DNA from: Dehalobacter sp. 12DCB1
GTDB taxonomy: Bacteria; Bacillota; Desulfitobacteriia; Desulfitobacteriales; Syntrophobotulaceae
Assembly: GCF_004343605.1 (NCBI RefSeq)
Contig: NZ_POSF01000021.1
Coordinates: forward strand, 1 to 57,319
Reading direction: 5' to 3'
DNA length: 57,319 nucleotides
Shown: one piece after another, positions 9,272-18,720 of the stretch
Numbering within the stretch: the first letter of the stretch is position 1
How the letters are laid out: every line of letters starts with the position of its first letter
Position numbers and translations under genes: made by a program
Notes under the pieces: generated by a model
Told to the model about the DNA's origin: nothing
Database searches by the model: none
What the model saw: the letters and a program-made list of their open reading frames with translations, nothing else

Positions 9272-10351
9272 CTAGAGTCTTTCTGATAGACTTAAATCGT
9301 CTTCAATTTTCTCTATCAAGGCCTGTATTAACTCTTCCTCAGGTAACTGCGCGATAACCTCACCTCGTGCAAAAAGCAGCCCCCTGCCTTTTCCTCCGGC
9401 AATGCCAAAATCAGCTTCTCGGGCTTCCCCAGGGCCATTGACCACACAGCCCATTACGGCGATGGAGACCTTCTCGGATGGTGCCGGTAACGCTTCAAGT
9501 CTCCGTTCTACTTCCTCAGCGAGATGAACTAAGTCCACCTGAGTCCTGCCGCAGGTCGGACAACTGATCAATTCGAATCCACCTTTCTTGAGATCCAATA
9601 CCCGCAGAATCTGCTGGGCAACTGGAATCTCTGCTGCAGGATCGCCTGTCAGCGATACTCTGATCGTATCGCCGATGCCTTCAGCCAGAAGCGTTCCAAT
9701 GCCGATCGCAGACTTTATCACCCCGGATCTGACCGTACCGGCTTCAGTTACCCCGACATGCAGCGGATAGTCCACCCGGTCTGCAATCATGCGGTAAGCG
9801 TCGATCATCAACGGAACATGAGATGATTTCAGCGAAATCTTGATATGATGATAGCCTTCTTGTTCCAGGATGCCGACATGGCCCAATGCGCTTTCGACCA
9901 TTCCTTCCGCGGTCGGTCCGCCGTATTTCTCAAGGATTTCCTTTTCCAGAGATCCGGTATTGACTCCGATCCGGATCGGGATATTTCTTTCGCGGACCGC
10001 GTTGATAACCTCTTGTACTTTCCAGCGCTCACCGATATTTCCCGGATTGATTCGGAGCCCATGAACCCCGTTTGCAACGGCTTTAAGTGCAAGTCGGTAG
10101 TCAAAGTGAATATCCGCAACTACCGGAATCGGGCTAAGGCTGCAGATGTCTTTCAAGGCAAGCGCAGCCTGCTCATTTAGGACAGCCGTCCGGATAACCT
10201 CACAGCCAATTTCCGCCAGGTGCCTGATCTGATTGAGGGTAGCTTGAACATCCCGGGTATCCGTATTGGTCATCGACTGAATCACGACCGGATTACTACC
10301 GCCAATCGCCACCGATCCGATTTTCACTTCTCGCGTAATCCTACGTTTCAA
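9272..10351 (-). CDS. ispG: 4-hydroxy-3-methylbut-2-en-1-yl diphosphate synthase (IspG/GcpE)
   Basis: Iron-sulfur enzyme of the MEP isoprenoid pathway that reduces MEcPP to HMBPP. The N-terminal TIM-barrel starts RRITREVKIGSVAIGG with NPVVIQSMTNTDTRD. The C-terminal 4Fe-4S site shows SCPTCGRTQ and CVVNGPGEA. The TTG at 10351 is chosen as start because AGGAGGG lies 8 nt upstream and it gives the usual 359 residues. The frame stays open to 10465, but that part lies inside palindromic element E3 and has no family similarity. It belongs with dxr and rseP in one block. Confidence 0.93.
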   Translation of the reverse strand: MKRRITREVKIGSVAIGGSNPVVIQSMTNTDTRDVQATLNQIRHLAEIGCEVIRTAVLNEQAALALKDICSLSPIPVVADIHFDYRLALKAVANGVHGLRINPGNIGERWKVQEVINAVRERNIPIRIGVNTGSLEKEILEKYGGPTAEGMVESALGHVGILEQEGYHHIKISLKSSHVPLMIDAYRMIADRVDYPLHVGVTEAGTVRSGVIKSAIGIGTLLAEGIGDTIRVSLTGDPAAEIPVAQQILRVLDLKKGGFELISCPTCGRTQVDLVHLAEEVERRLEALPAPSEKVSIAVMGCVVNGPGEAREADFGIAGGKGRGLLFARGEVIAQLPEEELIQALIEKIEDDLSLSERL

Positions 10352-10391
10352 TCGATTAACCCTCCTATTTTGACGTAGTTTATCTTGGGCT

Positions 10392-10548
10392 AGTCTGTGG
10401 GCCACAATGCCGCTTCTCGGCTGTTGTGCCCTCCGTGACCCGTCGCTCCTTGCCATCCATGGCATCGCGACATTAGGCCATCCATGGCCGTCAAAAAGCC
10501 GCGCTCCGCATCGTGCTCCGCTGACAGCGGAACTGTGGCCCCCAGACT
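10392..10548. repeat. Long palindromic element E3 (long class, reverse orientation)
   Basis: The ends AGTCTGTGGGCCACA and TGTGGCCCCCAGACT match with one difference. It contains the extra module (about 10442-10492) with TTGCCATCCATGGCATCGC and TTAGGCCATCCATGGCCGTC, which E1, E2, E7 and E8 lack. It overlaps the spurious upstream extension of ispG. Confidence 0.85.
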
Positions 10549-10871
10549 AATCTTAAGTTTAATTTGCAAGCTAGATCAAAGAGCCAGAAAGTATCTCTAT
10601 GAAGAAGAAGCCTGCCAAGCTCCTTCAAGCGCTCTGATATCATTGATTGGATGCATTCAGATGATGATTGACCTAGCTAACGTCATTCGTTTGCATAGCG
10701 TTGGGAACTTAAAGGCTAAAGAATAATCCGTGCTTAAATCAAATCAGATAAACACGCTTTTTATTCGTGATTAAAATCTAGTATGAATTCCCAGCAAGAG
10801 AACTATAATTGTATTCTCTACATAGAAGAACTGCAGCTTCCGTATAAGTCATGCCAATTACCCTAAAAATC
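10549..10871. other. Spacer between E3 and E4
   Basis: 323 bp with no supported gene. A frame at 10484-10726 begins inside E3 and has no ribosome-binding site. Near the right end, ATTACCCTAAAAATCAGGCT resembles the block in front of E2 and E8. Confidence 0.5.
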
Positions 10872-11030
10872 AGGCTACGGGCCACAGTTTCGCTGTGAGC
10901 GTAGCAAGGATTGCGTAGCGCGGCCTTTTGACGGCCATGGACGGCCTAATGTCACGATGCCATGGATGGCAAGGAGCGACGGGTCAAGGAGGACACAACG
11001 GCTGAAAAGCGATATTGTGGCCCGCAGACT
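10872..11030. repeat. Long palindromic element E4 (long class, forward orientation)
   Basis: Ends GGCTACGGGCCACA and TGTGGCCCGCAGACT pair imperfectly. It carries the same extra module as E3 in opposite orientation (CGATGCCATGGATGGCAAGG). It aligns along its length with the reverse complement of E3. Confidence 0.85.
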
Positions 11031-11108
11031 TACCTAAGGAAAATGTAAAATGACACTCATAATTTAAGGATTTTAGAGACTCATCCGCAATCATTATCCA
11101 AATGAAAT

Positions 11109-12197
11109 TTACTTCGTAATTATCCTCAGTATATCCTGATACGTCACCGCGATCATCAGCGCAATCAGCAGTGCGAAGCCTGTCAGCTGGATCCAGCCTT
11201 TCTTTTCGATGCTTAAGGGCTTGCGCCGGATTCCTTCATAAGTCATTACGGCTAGCTGACCACCGTCGAGCGCCGGCAGCGGCAGAATATTCAATACACC
11301 AAAGTTGATACTGAGCACAGCAGCCAAGGTAAATAGTGATGACATGCCCTGTTTGACGCCTTCCCCGATGACCTGGGCGACACCAATCGGACCCGAAAGT
11401 TCAACCGGGGCCTTGCCGGTAATCATCTGGATCAGATAAAGGAAGATTTGTCTAGTAAACTCTACCGTCTGCATAAAACCATATTGAATGGATTTCAGGA
11501 CGGATACTTTCTGCATGGTATAAGAAGGCGTAATCCCGATCAATCCTTTTCCAAGCTCCTGATCATAGACCGGGGTAATCTCGATCGTGGCAATTTGTTT
11601 CGTATCCGCTTTTTCTACGGTAAACGACATCTTTTCTCCGGGGTTGGTATGAATTTGCTGCGTTACGGAATTCCAGTCTGGAGTCTCTGTGCCGTTGATC
11701 GCAATAATTCTGTCTCCGGCGGCAAGTCCTGCCGTGGCTGCAGGTTTACCCAGTGACACCTCACCGATTAGGTTCCGGTTATCGGCTACGGCTACACCAA
11801 AAAAGGCAAAAGCAACCACAAAAAGCACCGCACCAAGGATGAAGTTCATGAGCGGTCCGGCCACAATGACGGCCATTCTCTTCCAGATTGATTTGCTTTC
11901 AAAACTTCGGGCCAACAGTTCCTCCCTGCTGACCTGATCGCCTTCTTCCCCTTCTCCGACTTCTTCAACACTTAAGAATCTGCAAAATCCTCCCAAAGGC
12001 AGTATCCTGACGGAGTAAAGCGTTTCCTTACCCTGGAACCCAAAAAGCTTTGGCCCAATGCCAAAAGCAAATTCCAGCACTTTAATCCCCGATCTCTTGG
12101 CTATGATGAAATGCCCAAATTCATGTACAAATACCAAAACGCCAAATATTACGATAAAAGCAATTACCGTTTTTAATATCTCAAACAAACCATTCAC
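11109..12197 (-). CDS. rseP: Site-2 membrane metalloprotease RseP
   Basis: Intramembrane zinc protease of the M50 family; the B. subtilis counterpart RasP cleaves anti-sigma factors and signal-peptide remnants. HEFGH (near residue 25) is the zinc motif in the first membrane segment. A PDZ domain lies at about 125-210 with GLAAGDRIIAING. The C-terminal segment has LNILPLPALDGGQL, which supplies the third ligand region. Length 362 is normal. It follows dxr by 1 nt, so the two are cotranscribed. Confidence 0.94.
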   Translation of the reverse strand: MNGLFEILKTVIAFIVIFGVLVFVHEFGHFIIAKRSGIKVLEFAFGIGPKLFGFQGKETLYSVRILPLGGFCRFLSVEEVGEGEEGDQVSREELLARSFESKSIWKRMAVIVAGPLMNFILGAVLFVVAFAFFGVAVADNRNLIGEVSLGKPAATAGLAAGDRIIAINGTETPDWNSVTQQIHTNPGEKMSFTVEKADTKQIATIEITPVYDQELGKGLIGITPSYTMQKVSVLKSIQYGFMQTVEFTRQIFLYLIQMITGKAPVELSGPIGVAQVIGEGVKQGMSSLFTLAAVLSINFGVLNILPLPALDGGQLAVMTYEGIRRKPLSIEKKGWIQLTGFALLIALMIAVTYQDILRIITK

Positions 12198-12198
12198 C

Positions 12199-13347
12199 TC
12201 AACCCAAATTTATTTGTGATGCAGCATACTCCCTGGCCCATCTATCCGCAGCTAGTACAGTATCCAGGTCTTTTATCACCTGAACCTGGTGGGCCTGACA
12301 AGTCTGTTCAACAAGCTCGTGCATCTGAAGATATTTTATGCGGCCTGCCAGGAAAGCATGTACACAGATTTCGTTGGCAGCATTCATGACAGCAGGAAGT
12401 GTCCCTCCCGTCTGACCGCAGGAACAAGCGAATTTCAAAAATGGAAAAGCAGCTAGATCGGGCTTCTCAAACGTTAAGCTCTTTCCGGCAAGCGAAAGCT
12501 CCGGCAAACGGTTTTCCCAGCGTTCCGGATAGGTCAGCGCATACTGAATCGGAATGCGCATATCCGGTATGCCAAGCTGGGCAAGAACAGTGCCATCATG
12601 GAATTCAACCATCGAGTGAACAATGCTCTGAGGATGAACCAGAACATCAATTTGGTTATAATCCACGCCGAAAAGAAATCTTGCCTCAATAACTTCCAAA
12701 CCTTTGTTCATCATGGTTGCTGAATCAATGGTGATTTTGGCACCCATATTCCAGTTCGGATGTTTCAGCGCCATTGCCGGTGTTACCCCGGCCAGCCTTT
12801 CCCTGCTCCATCCTCTGAAAGGGCCGCCTGAAGCAGTCAGAATAATTTTTTTAACTGCATTTTCGTTGCCGCTGAGACACTGGAACACAGCAGAGTGCTC
12901 ACTGTCAACAGGAATGATGGAACAGCCGTTCCGTTCTGCTGTCTGCATTACAAGTTCCCCTGCGGCAACGAGCGTTTCTTTGTTGGCCAGCGCAATATTT
13001 TTTCCTGCGTTCAGTGCAGCCAGTGTAGGTTCAAGACCAATACTGCCGCTGACAGCGGTCACAACCGTATCCACCTCTGCTGCCGTTACCGCCTCAAGCA
13101 GCCCCTCCATACCTGCCAGCACCTTGACAGGCAGGTCAGCAACCCGTTGTTTCAGAAAAAGTGCTTTTTCTTCCTGCATCATCACGGCAATCCTCGGCCT
13201 GAACTCGCGGATCTGTTGTTCAAAAAGGTCGGCCTGGGAATTGGCCGACAAAGCATAGACAGCTAATTTTCCTTCCGAATTTCTAACCACATCCAGCGTC
13301 TGCGTGCCAATTGAACCGGTGGAACCTAAAACCGAAATTATTTTCAC
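12199..13347 (-). CDS. dxr: 1-deoxy-D-xylulose 5-phosphate reductoisomerase
   Basis: Converts DXP to MEP with NADPH, the first committed step of the MEP pathway. The N-terminal Rossmann motif is GSTGSIGTQTLDV. The catalytic part has PVDSEHSAVFQCL and HPNWNMGAKITIDSATMMNKG. It starts with GTG at 13347 behind GGAG. 382 residues is the usual size. Together with ispG, uppS and cdsA it makes this block an isoprenoid and envelope-lipid unit. Confidence 0.95.
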   Translation of the reverse strand: MKIISVLGSTGSIGTQTLDVVRNSEGKLAVYALSANSQADLFEQQIREFRPRIAVMMQEEKALFLKQRVADLPVKVLAGMEGLLEAVTAAEVDTVVTAVSGSIGLEPTLAALNAGKNIALANKETLVAAGELVMQTAERNGCSIIPVDSEHSAVFQCLSGNENAVKKIILTASGGPFRGWSRERLAGVTPAMALKHPNWNMGAKITIDSATMMNKGLEVIEARFLFGVDYNQIDVLVHPQSIVHSMVEFHDGTVLAQLGIPDMRIPIQYALTYPERWENRLPELSLAGKSLTFEKPDLAAFPFLKFACSCGQTGGTLPAVMNAANEICVHAFLAGRIKYLQMHELVEQTCQAHQVQVIKDLDTVLAADRWAREYAASQINLG

Positions 13348-13458
13348 TTTGATATCTCCAATTCAAATTCTATCCTAATTGATCATGCTTAAGTTTTACT
13401 TAAAAATAACGATGGCCTACCTAGTACATAATCTATCTAGGTTAGAGAAGGGCCTTTG

Positions 13459-14562
13459 CTATTCTCCCATAAAAAAGCCGGCTTTCCTGACGGCTTCATA
13501 CATGACGACCAGAGCGGGGCCGATGATCAGTCCTACTGCTCCGAAAAGGTTCATGCCAATGTACATGGACATCAGGGTGGCCAGCGGATGCAGCCCGATA
13601 TTCTGAGACAAAATCTTTGGTTCCAGGACCTGCCGGATCACTGTAGCGGCAAGGTAGATGACCAAGAGTTTGACTGCCGAGGCAATACTGCCGGTGAAAA
13701 GCAGTACCAAGATCCACGGGATAAATATGAGGGCCGGTCCGATAACCGGTATCAGATCGAGCAGGCCGGCCAGAATGCCAAGAGTAAAGGCATAGCTATT
13801 ACCGATGATCAACAGTCCAATTGTGATCACAGCGAATGTGATGCAGACAAGAAAGGTCTGAGCTCTTAAGAATCCTACCAGTGCTGAACCAAGGTCTGCA
13901 GCGATTTGTCTGGTTTTGCCAAGATATTTCCCCTTTACCCTGCCAAACAGCCATTCCTTAACAGTCGGAAAACTCATGCTCGTCAGCAGTGTTGCTACAG
14001 TTGTAATCACAATCACAAACATCAAGCCCGGCAGCGCACCCAGAAAATTCAGCAAGCCAAGACTGCCATTTTTAAGAATGACCTGGAGTGCCGCAAGTAT
14101 TTTTTCCATATTGGACTGAATCGCACTATTGATCTCAGGATTCAGCTGAATAAACTGCTGAACTAAGCCGATCTTTTCTGTCAGCATCGCCAAGGTCTGT
14201 TGATAGATCATCGGAAAAGCGGTATATAGTTCGGCTAACTCGCGGTATATCCGGCTCCCGAACAAGACCAGCAGCAGCACAAACACAATCAAAACCAGGA
14301 TCACCACAAGCAGCGATGCGTAGGTTCTCTTGATTTTAAGCACATTAATCAGTTTTAATATAAGCGGTTCCAGCAGAAAAGAAAGGATAAATGCCAAAAT
14401 AAAGGGCAGCAGAGCCGAGACCACTGTTCCAAGCGTTGAGCCAAAGACAGGGAAAAACTCAACGATTGCATAGGTAAAAAGTTTCAGGCTGAGTAATGCA
14501 GCTGCAATCATAACCAACCTGTTCAGATTCACCCTTAGGGAGTTTTTGGTTGTATCGTTCAT
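13459..14562 (-). CDS. AI-2E/PerM-family membrane permease (YtvI-like)
   Basis: A 367-residue integral membrane protein with about eight predicted segments and a soluble loop at about 120-165. The C-terminal half has the family-typical GLLDLIPVIGPALIFIPW and VLEPKILSQNIGLHPLATL. The family exports small molecules or ions; the substrate here is not readable. It begins 2 nt after the cdsA stop and is inserted between cdsA and dxr, which are adjacent in most relatives. Similarity to the sporulation protein YtvI is an inference. Confidence 0.85.
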   Translation of the reverse strand: MNDTTKNSLRVNLNRLVMIAAALLSLKLFTYAIVEFFPVFGSTLGTVVSALLPFILAFILSFLLEPLILKLINVLKIKRTYASLLVVILVLIVFVLLLVLFGSRIYRELAELYTAFPMIYQQTLAMLTEKIGLVQQFIQLNPEINSAIQSNMEKILAALQVILKNGSLGLLNFLGALPGLMFVIVITTVATLLTSMSFPTVKEWLFGRVKGKYLGKTRQIAADLGSALVGFLRAQTFLVCITFAVITIGLLIIGNSYAFTLGILAGLLDLIPVIGPALIFIPWILVLLFTGSIASAVKLLVIYLAATVIRQVLEPKILSQNIGLHPLATLMSMYIGMNLFGAVGLIIGPALVVMYEAVRKAGFFMGE

Positions 14563-14564
14563 GC

Positions 14565-15347
14565 CTATCCCACCAATCCAAGGTTAATAGAAAAAAACAC
14601 CAACGGCAGCGCAAACAAAAAGCTGTCAAAGCGATCCAGGATACCGCCATGGCCTGGGATCAGTCTGCCGGAATCCTTCACCCCGGCAGTCCGTTTCAGT
14701 GCGGATTCAAAAAGATCACCGATCTGGGAGGCAATGCTGGTCAAGAGTGACAGGACAAGGATAGCCGGGAGCGTTGCTTGCTTGGTAATCAACCAGAAAA
14801 CAAAACCGCAGACTAAAGCCGTCACCAGGCCGCCAACAGCCCCTTCGACTGTCTTGTTCGGGCTGACTTTCGGAGCAAGCTTTCTTTTGCCAAGCGTATT
14901 CCCGACAAAAAAAGCTCCGGTATCTGTGAGCCAGACCAGTAAGAAAACAAGAAAACACCAAGAAACGCCAAATTCTCTTAAGGAGTAGAGATAGGTAAAC
15001 AGAAAGACCGGATAAATCAGCGCCAGGAAATAATACGTTGAAGACGCTAAAGACTGATTTGGATAGCGCAACGCATAACTTCCAAATGTCAGCATGAACC
15101 ATATGATCGCAAGTGGCAGCATCCATTCCGTGCGGCCAAGAAGAAAAATAGCAAGCCACAAGATACTGTAAACGACTGCCGGCCATAACCTATTTATTAA
15201 ACCGGCCTTTTGTCCAATCTGCAAAAACTCTTTAAGTCCAAGTAAAGCGAGAATCACAACAGCAATGGACAAATACCATCCTCCAAGCCAGGTCAAAACC
15301 AATAAAAGGGGGGCTCCGATCAGAGCACTCAAGATTCTCTTTAGCAT
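14565..15347 (-). CDS. cdsA: Phosphatidate cytidylyltransferase
   Basis: Makes CDP-diacylglycerol from phosphatidate and CTP. It is a polytopic protein of 260 residues with about seven hydrophobic segments. The C-terminal CDS signature is intact: SALKRTAGVKDSGRLIPGHG then GILDRFDS. It is 10 nt after uppS in the uppS-cdsA pair. Confidence 0.94.
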   Translation of the reverse strand: MLKRILSALIGAPLLLVLTWLGGWYLSIAVVILALLGLKEFLQIGQKAGLINRLWPAVVYSILWLAIFLLGRTEWMLPLAIIWFMLTFGSYALRYPNQSLASSTYYFLALIYPVFLFTYLYSLREFGVSWCFLVFLLVWLTDTGAFFVGNTLGKRKLAPKVSPNKTVEGAVGGLVTALVCGFVFWLITKQATLPAILVLSLLTSIASQIGDLFESALKRTAGVKDSGRLIPGHGGILDRFDSFLFALPLVFFSINLGLVG

Positions 15348-15357
15348 TTTCTATCCC

Positions 15358-16119
15358 TCAACCTTCTTTTACGCCACCAAACCTGCGTTCCCGGTTTTGA
15401 TAAATCCGAATCGTTTCAAATAATAATGCTCTGTTAAAATCCGGCCAGCATTCATTCACAATCACAATTTCTGAATAAGCGGCCTGCCAGAGCAGATAAT
15501 TGCTTAAGCGCATTTCACCTGAAGTCCTGACGACAAGCTCCGGATCAGGACAATCTTTCGTATACAAATGCTTTTCAAATATTTCCTCGGTAATTTGCTG
15601 AACATCTAGCGCTCCGCTTTGGACCTCCTGCGCAACTTCCTTGACTGCTTTGAGGATTTCGATCCTGCTTCCGTAATTCAAGGCAACATTCAACACTAAT
15701 CCGTTATTGTTCTTTGTTTTTTCACAAGCCTCTTGATAAGCCTTCAGGACATCCTTTGGTATATCTTCTTGCTGCCCGAAAATGCATATCTTAACATTGT
15801 TCGCATAAAGCTCGGCAAGTTCTTTGCGGACATACTCCTTCAAGAGTGACATAAGAATCCCGATCTCCGACTGTGGTCTTTTCCAGTTCTCGGTTGAAAA
15901 AGCATAGACGGTCAGATATTTGATTCCAAGCTCATCGCTACCCCTGACGACCTCCCGCAGTGCTTCTACTCCGGCCCTGTGACCGACAGAACGAGGCAAT
16001 CCTTTCTGCTGGGCCCATCTTCCGTTTCCGTCCATAATGATTGCCAGATGCCGAGGGATTCTATTCATATCAATGTTTTTCAGTTGAATATCTCCACTGT
16101 CTTTCTTCCAGATTATCAC
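15358..16119 (-). CDS. uppS: Undecaprenyl diphosphate synthase (cis-prenyltransferase)
   Basis: Makes the C55 carrier lipid for cell wall synthesis. LAIIMDGNGRWAQQKG gives the conserved catalytic Asp region, and the C-terminal part has DPELVVRTSGEMRLSNYLLW and ECWPDFN. It starts at GTG 16119 behind AGAGGA; an internal ATG 17 codons later is also possible. 253 residues is typical. Confidence 0.94.
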   Translation of the reverse strand: MIIWKKDSGDIQLKNIDMNRIPRHLAIIMDGNGRWAQQKGLPRSVGHRAGVEALREVVRGSDELGIKYLTVYAFSTENWKRPQSEIGILMSLLKEYVRKELAELYANNVKICIFGQQEDIPKDVLKAYQEACEKTKNNNGLVLNVALNYGSRIEILKAVKEVAQEVQSGALDVQQITEEIFEKHLYTKDCPDPELVVRTSGEMRLSNYLLWQAAYSEIVIVNECWPDFNRALLFETIRIYQNRERRFGGVKEG

Positions 16120-16226
16120 AAGTATTCCTCTTTATATCTGTACTTAGTACCATGGTCATACATATTAGAGCTGACAAGATACTAGAACGGTTGCGGAAAG
16201 ACCCCCTGTTCCCGAGGGGGCCATAT

Positions 16227-16349
16227 AAAGAAAACTTGGCTGGTGCCAAGCCTTTGGCGATCGCTCCTTGCCATCCTTGGCATCGCGACACCGTGAAGCC
16301 TATTTAAACGCCTTCACGCTTCCGTGGCCGTTGACAGCCTTAGCTGCAC
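16227..16349. repeat. Second repeat family, interrupted copy with nested palindromic module
   Basis: The outer blocks (16227-16258 and 16333-16349) match the uninterrupted copy at 9203-9251. Between them, at about 16259-16332, lies TCGCTCCTTGCCATCC, TTGGCATCGCGACA and CCGTGGCCGTTGAC, the same module seen in E3-E6, here further split by a GTGAAG/CTTCAC hairpin. A CCCCC/GGGGG hairpin sits just left, at 16202-16220. Confidence 0.75.
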
Positions 16350-16395
16350 ACCTAGATATATCAGCAAGTACGTATACTTTTGATATACCAAAAAA

Positions 16396-16587
16396 CTACT
16401 TTATAAATTTATCATGGATTAGTATAAATTTCAAATAACCATCAGCGCAACTTATTCTGGCCACACGTAAATCTCCGCAAGGAACAGCCTTTCCTACGGG
16501 GCTGGTTATCTCATAACAGAAATTCGCGCTTTCTTGTGTCAATTCCTCTTGAACGTCGTCCCACTTTTTTCCGAGCCAACGCAACAC
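16396..16587 (-). CDS. Small conserved-looking protein downstream of frr
   Basis: A 63-residue frame beginning with GTG 1 nt after the frr stop and read in the same direction. It reads LRWLGKKWDDVQEELTQESA near the start and GDLRVARIS in the middle, with ordinary codon use and no low complexity. The tight coupling to frr suggests a real gene translated by reinitiation. I do not recognise a domain; function unknown. A chance frame remains possible because no strong ribosome-binding site is visible. Confidence 0.6.
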   Translation of the reverse strand: MLRWLGKKWDDVQEELTQESANFCYEITSPVGKAVPCGDLRVARISCADGYLKFILIHDKFIK

Positions 16588-16588
16588 G

Positions 16589-17146
16589 CTACACTTCCAT
16601 AATTTCTTTTTCTTTTTTCTCGAGGATATCGTCGATATCCTTCACAATTTTATCGGTAAGTTTCTGCGCTTTTTCCTGTCCTTTTTTGGAATCGTCCTCA
16701 GAGACAGTTTTATCCTTCTCGAGCTGTTTTATCTCATCAATAAGCTCCCGTCTGATATTTCGGACAGCGACCTTAGCATCTTCTGCTTTCTTTTTAACTG
16801 TCTTGACAATCTCTGCACGGCGTTCCGCCGTCAATTGCGGAATATTTAGCCTGATGACCACGCCGTCATTCGAAGGCGTAAGTCCAAGATCGGATTTAAG
16901 AATCGCCTTCTCAATATCTTTAATCGAAGATTTATCCCAGGGCTGAATGGTGATCATCCGTGGGTCAGGAACTGAGACATTGGCCAGCTGATTAATGGGG
17001 GTAGGCGTCCCGTAATAATCAACAGAAACTTTGTCCAGAACTGCCGGATTTGCCCTCCCTGCCCTGACAGATGCGAGGTCCTTCTTGAGTACCTCCTCTG
17101 TTTTATGCATTTTTTCTTCAGCGTCATTCAGAAATTCATTGAGCAT
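16589..17146 (-). CDS. frr: Ribosome recycling factor
   Basis: Splits post-termination ribosomes together with EF-G. The 185-residue protein has the typical three-helix bundle sequence, including VRAGRANPAVLDKVSVDYYG and VRNIRRELIDEIKQLEKD. The gene follows pyrH by 6 nt, which is the common pyrH-frr pair. Confidence 0.95.
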   Translation of the reverse strand: MLNEFLNDAEEKMHKTEEVLKKDLASVRAGRANPAVLDKVSVDYYGTPTPINQLANVSVPDPRMITIQPWDKSSIKDIEKAILKSDLGLTPSNDGVVIRLNIPQLTAERRAEIVKTVKKKAEDAKVAVRNIRRELIDEIKQLEKDKTVSEDDSKKGQEKAQKLTDKIVKDIDDILEKKEKEIMEV

Positions 17147-17152
17147 TTTTCG

Positions 17153-17869
17153 TTACCTCCCCACATAGGTACCTATTGGTTCTCCCTTAAGTGCTTTTAT
17201 AATATTGCCATTTTCTTTCAAGTTAAAAACAATGATTGGAATATCATTGTCCATGCACAACGAAGTTGCTGTCGAGTCCATCACACCCAGCCCTTTGCTG
17301 AGCACATCAAGATAGGTCAGTCTATCAAATTTCTTGGCATCAGGATTCTTCATCGGATCACTGTCAAATACGCCGTCAACCTGTTTGGCCATTAAAATAA
17401 CGTCTGCTTCAATCTCTGCAGCCCGCAAAGCCGCCGTTGTATCTGTCGAAAAATAGGGATTGCCTGTCCCCGCCGCAAAAATCACAATACGGCCCTTTTC
17501 CATATGGCGGATCGCTCTTCTTCTGATATAAGGTTCTGCTACCTGCCTCATCTCAATCGCCGACAATACTCTCGTAACAATGTTGTGTTGTTCCAGAACA
17601 TCCTGCAACGCCAGGGCATTCATTACAGTAGCGAGCATTCCCATATAATCAGCAGTTGTCCGGTCTATTCCCTGAGAACTCCCGGCAATGCCCCTCCAAA
17701 TATTCCCTCCGCCAACGACCAGTGCCATTTCCACACCAAGCTTCTGAACTTCAGAAATCTGTCTGGCGACAGACTCCAGCATGCTGTGCGCAATTCCAAA
17801 ACCCTGCTCCCCGGCAAGCGCTTCTCCGCTTAGTTTTAATACGATGCGGCGGTAACGTGCATCTGTCAT
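17153..17869 (-). CDS. pyrH: UMP kinase
   Basis: Phosphorylates UMP to UDP; hexameric amino-acid-kinase fold. The motifs are [15 protein letters not shown] at the start, [10 protein letters not shown] and [17 protein letters not shown]. It has 238 residues and a GGAGGTT ribosome-binding site. It heads its own transcription unit, because a strong terminator lies after tsf. Confidence 0.96.
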   Translation of the reverse strand: MTDARYRRIVLKLSGEALAGEQGFGIAHSMLESVARQISEVQKLGVEMALVVGGGNIWRGIAGSSQGIDRTTADYMGMLATVMNALALQDVLEQHNIVTRVLSAIEMRQVAEPYIRRRAIRHMEKGRIVIFAAGTGNPYFSTDTTAALRAAEIEADVILMAKQVDGVFDSDPMKNPDAKKFDRLTYLDVLSKGLGVMDSTATSLCMDNDIPIIVFNLKENGNIIKALKGEPIGTYVGR

Positions 17870-17950
17870 AAACGAACCTCCGTACTTAGTTTATTTCTAC
17901 ACCAAAGATAAAAATCCTCTTGTCGCTGTACGTAGATGTAACAGAAAGCA

Positions 17951-17980
17951 TTTATACGCTGTGTTATACGCAAAAAGCAA
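17951..17980 (-). promoter_or_regulatory. Candidate promoter for pyrH-frr
   Basis: TTGCTT (17980-17975) and TATAAA (17956-17951) with an 18-bp spacer, downstream of the tsf terminator and about 80 bp before pyrH. Confidence 0.4.
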
Positions 17981-18000
17981 TAAACCTTTCTGGTTCCCCT

Positions 18001-18028
18001 AAAAAAGAGAACACCGAAGTGTTCTCTT
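18001..18028 (-). terminator. Intrinsic terminator after tsf
   Basis: On the minus strand, stem AAGAGAACAC / GTGTTCTCTT with a TTCG tetraloop, followed by a U-run. It starts at the tsf stop codon. Confidence 0.9.
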
Positions 18029-18680
18029 ATCGATTTATTTCTTTCATGACTTCATCGGCAAAATTATCCTGGCGCTTTTCAATTCCTTCACCCAACTCAT
18101 AGCGGGTAAATCTGCGAATAGCTATTTTCTCACCGATTTTGGCAATCTTAGCCATGACCAGGTCTTTGACTAAAATATCGGGGTCCTTGATAAAAGGCTG
18201 TTCTACAAGACAAACTTCCTTATAGAACTTCTCTATGCGGCCGTCAACCATCTTGTCGACAATTTTTTCCGGTTTCCCTTCGTTCAATGCCTGAGCCCTA
18301 AATATTTCTCTTTCATGGGCAACAACGTCAGCCGGAACATCTTCTTTATTGACATAAAGCGGTTTAGCTGCGGCGATCTGCATCGCAATATCCTTAGCCA
18401 GCTGCTTAAATTCATCTCCGCGGGACACAAAGTCGGTTTCGCAGTTTAATTCGAGCAGAACACCAATTCTGCCACCTCCATGAATGTAGGCTTCTACAGT
18501 CCCTTCGGCAGCAATTCGTCCTTCTTTTTTCGCAGCAGCAGCCAGACCTTTTTCTCTTAGGAAATCTATCGCTTTGTCCATATCGGCATTACATTCGGTT
18601 AATGCCTTTTTGCAGTCCATCATTCCGGCTCCGGTTCTTTCCCTGAGTTCTTTCACCTGAGAAGAAGTAACTTCAGCCAT
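18027..18680 (-). CDS. tsf: Translation elongation factor Ts
   Basis: Nucleotide exchange factor for EF-Tu. The N-terminal UBA-like domain has [19 protein letters not shown], followed by [18 protein letters not shown] and the core with LNCETDFV. The ATG at 18680 has AGGAGGG 7-8 nt upstream; a frame extension to 18746 carries an unrelated hydrophobic stretch and is not used. 217 residues is normal for Gram-positive EF-Ts. Confidence 0.95.
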   Translation of the reverse strand: MAEVTSSQVKELRERTGAGMMDCKKALTECNADMDKAIDFLREKGLAAAAKKEGRIAAEGTVEAYIHGGGRIGVLLELNCETDFVSRGDEFKQLAKDIAMQIAAAKPLYVNKEDVPADVVAHEREIFRAQALNEGKPEKIVDKMVDGRIEKFYKEVCLVEQPFIKDPDILVKDLVMAKIAKIGEKIAIRRFTRYELGEGIEKRQDNFADEVMKEINR

Positions 18681-18720
18681 ACGGTAACCCTCCTTTATTG
18701 AATACTTTACGACACATATA

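Noticed and set aside
9259-9288. TATCAGAAAG / CTTTCTGATA hairpin as ispG terminator
   Set aside because: The stem overlaps the ispG coding end and is not followed by a U-run.
10352-10465. N-terminal extension of ispG
   Set aside because: It lies in palindromic element E3, has no family similarity, and a TTG with a strong ribosome-binding site gives the normal start.
10484-10726. 80-codon frame in the E3-E4 spacer
   Set aside because: Starts within E3 without a ribosome-binding site; no recognisable family.
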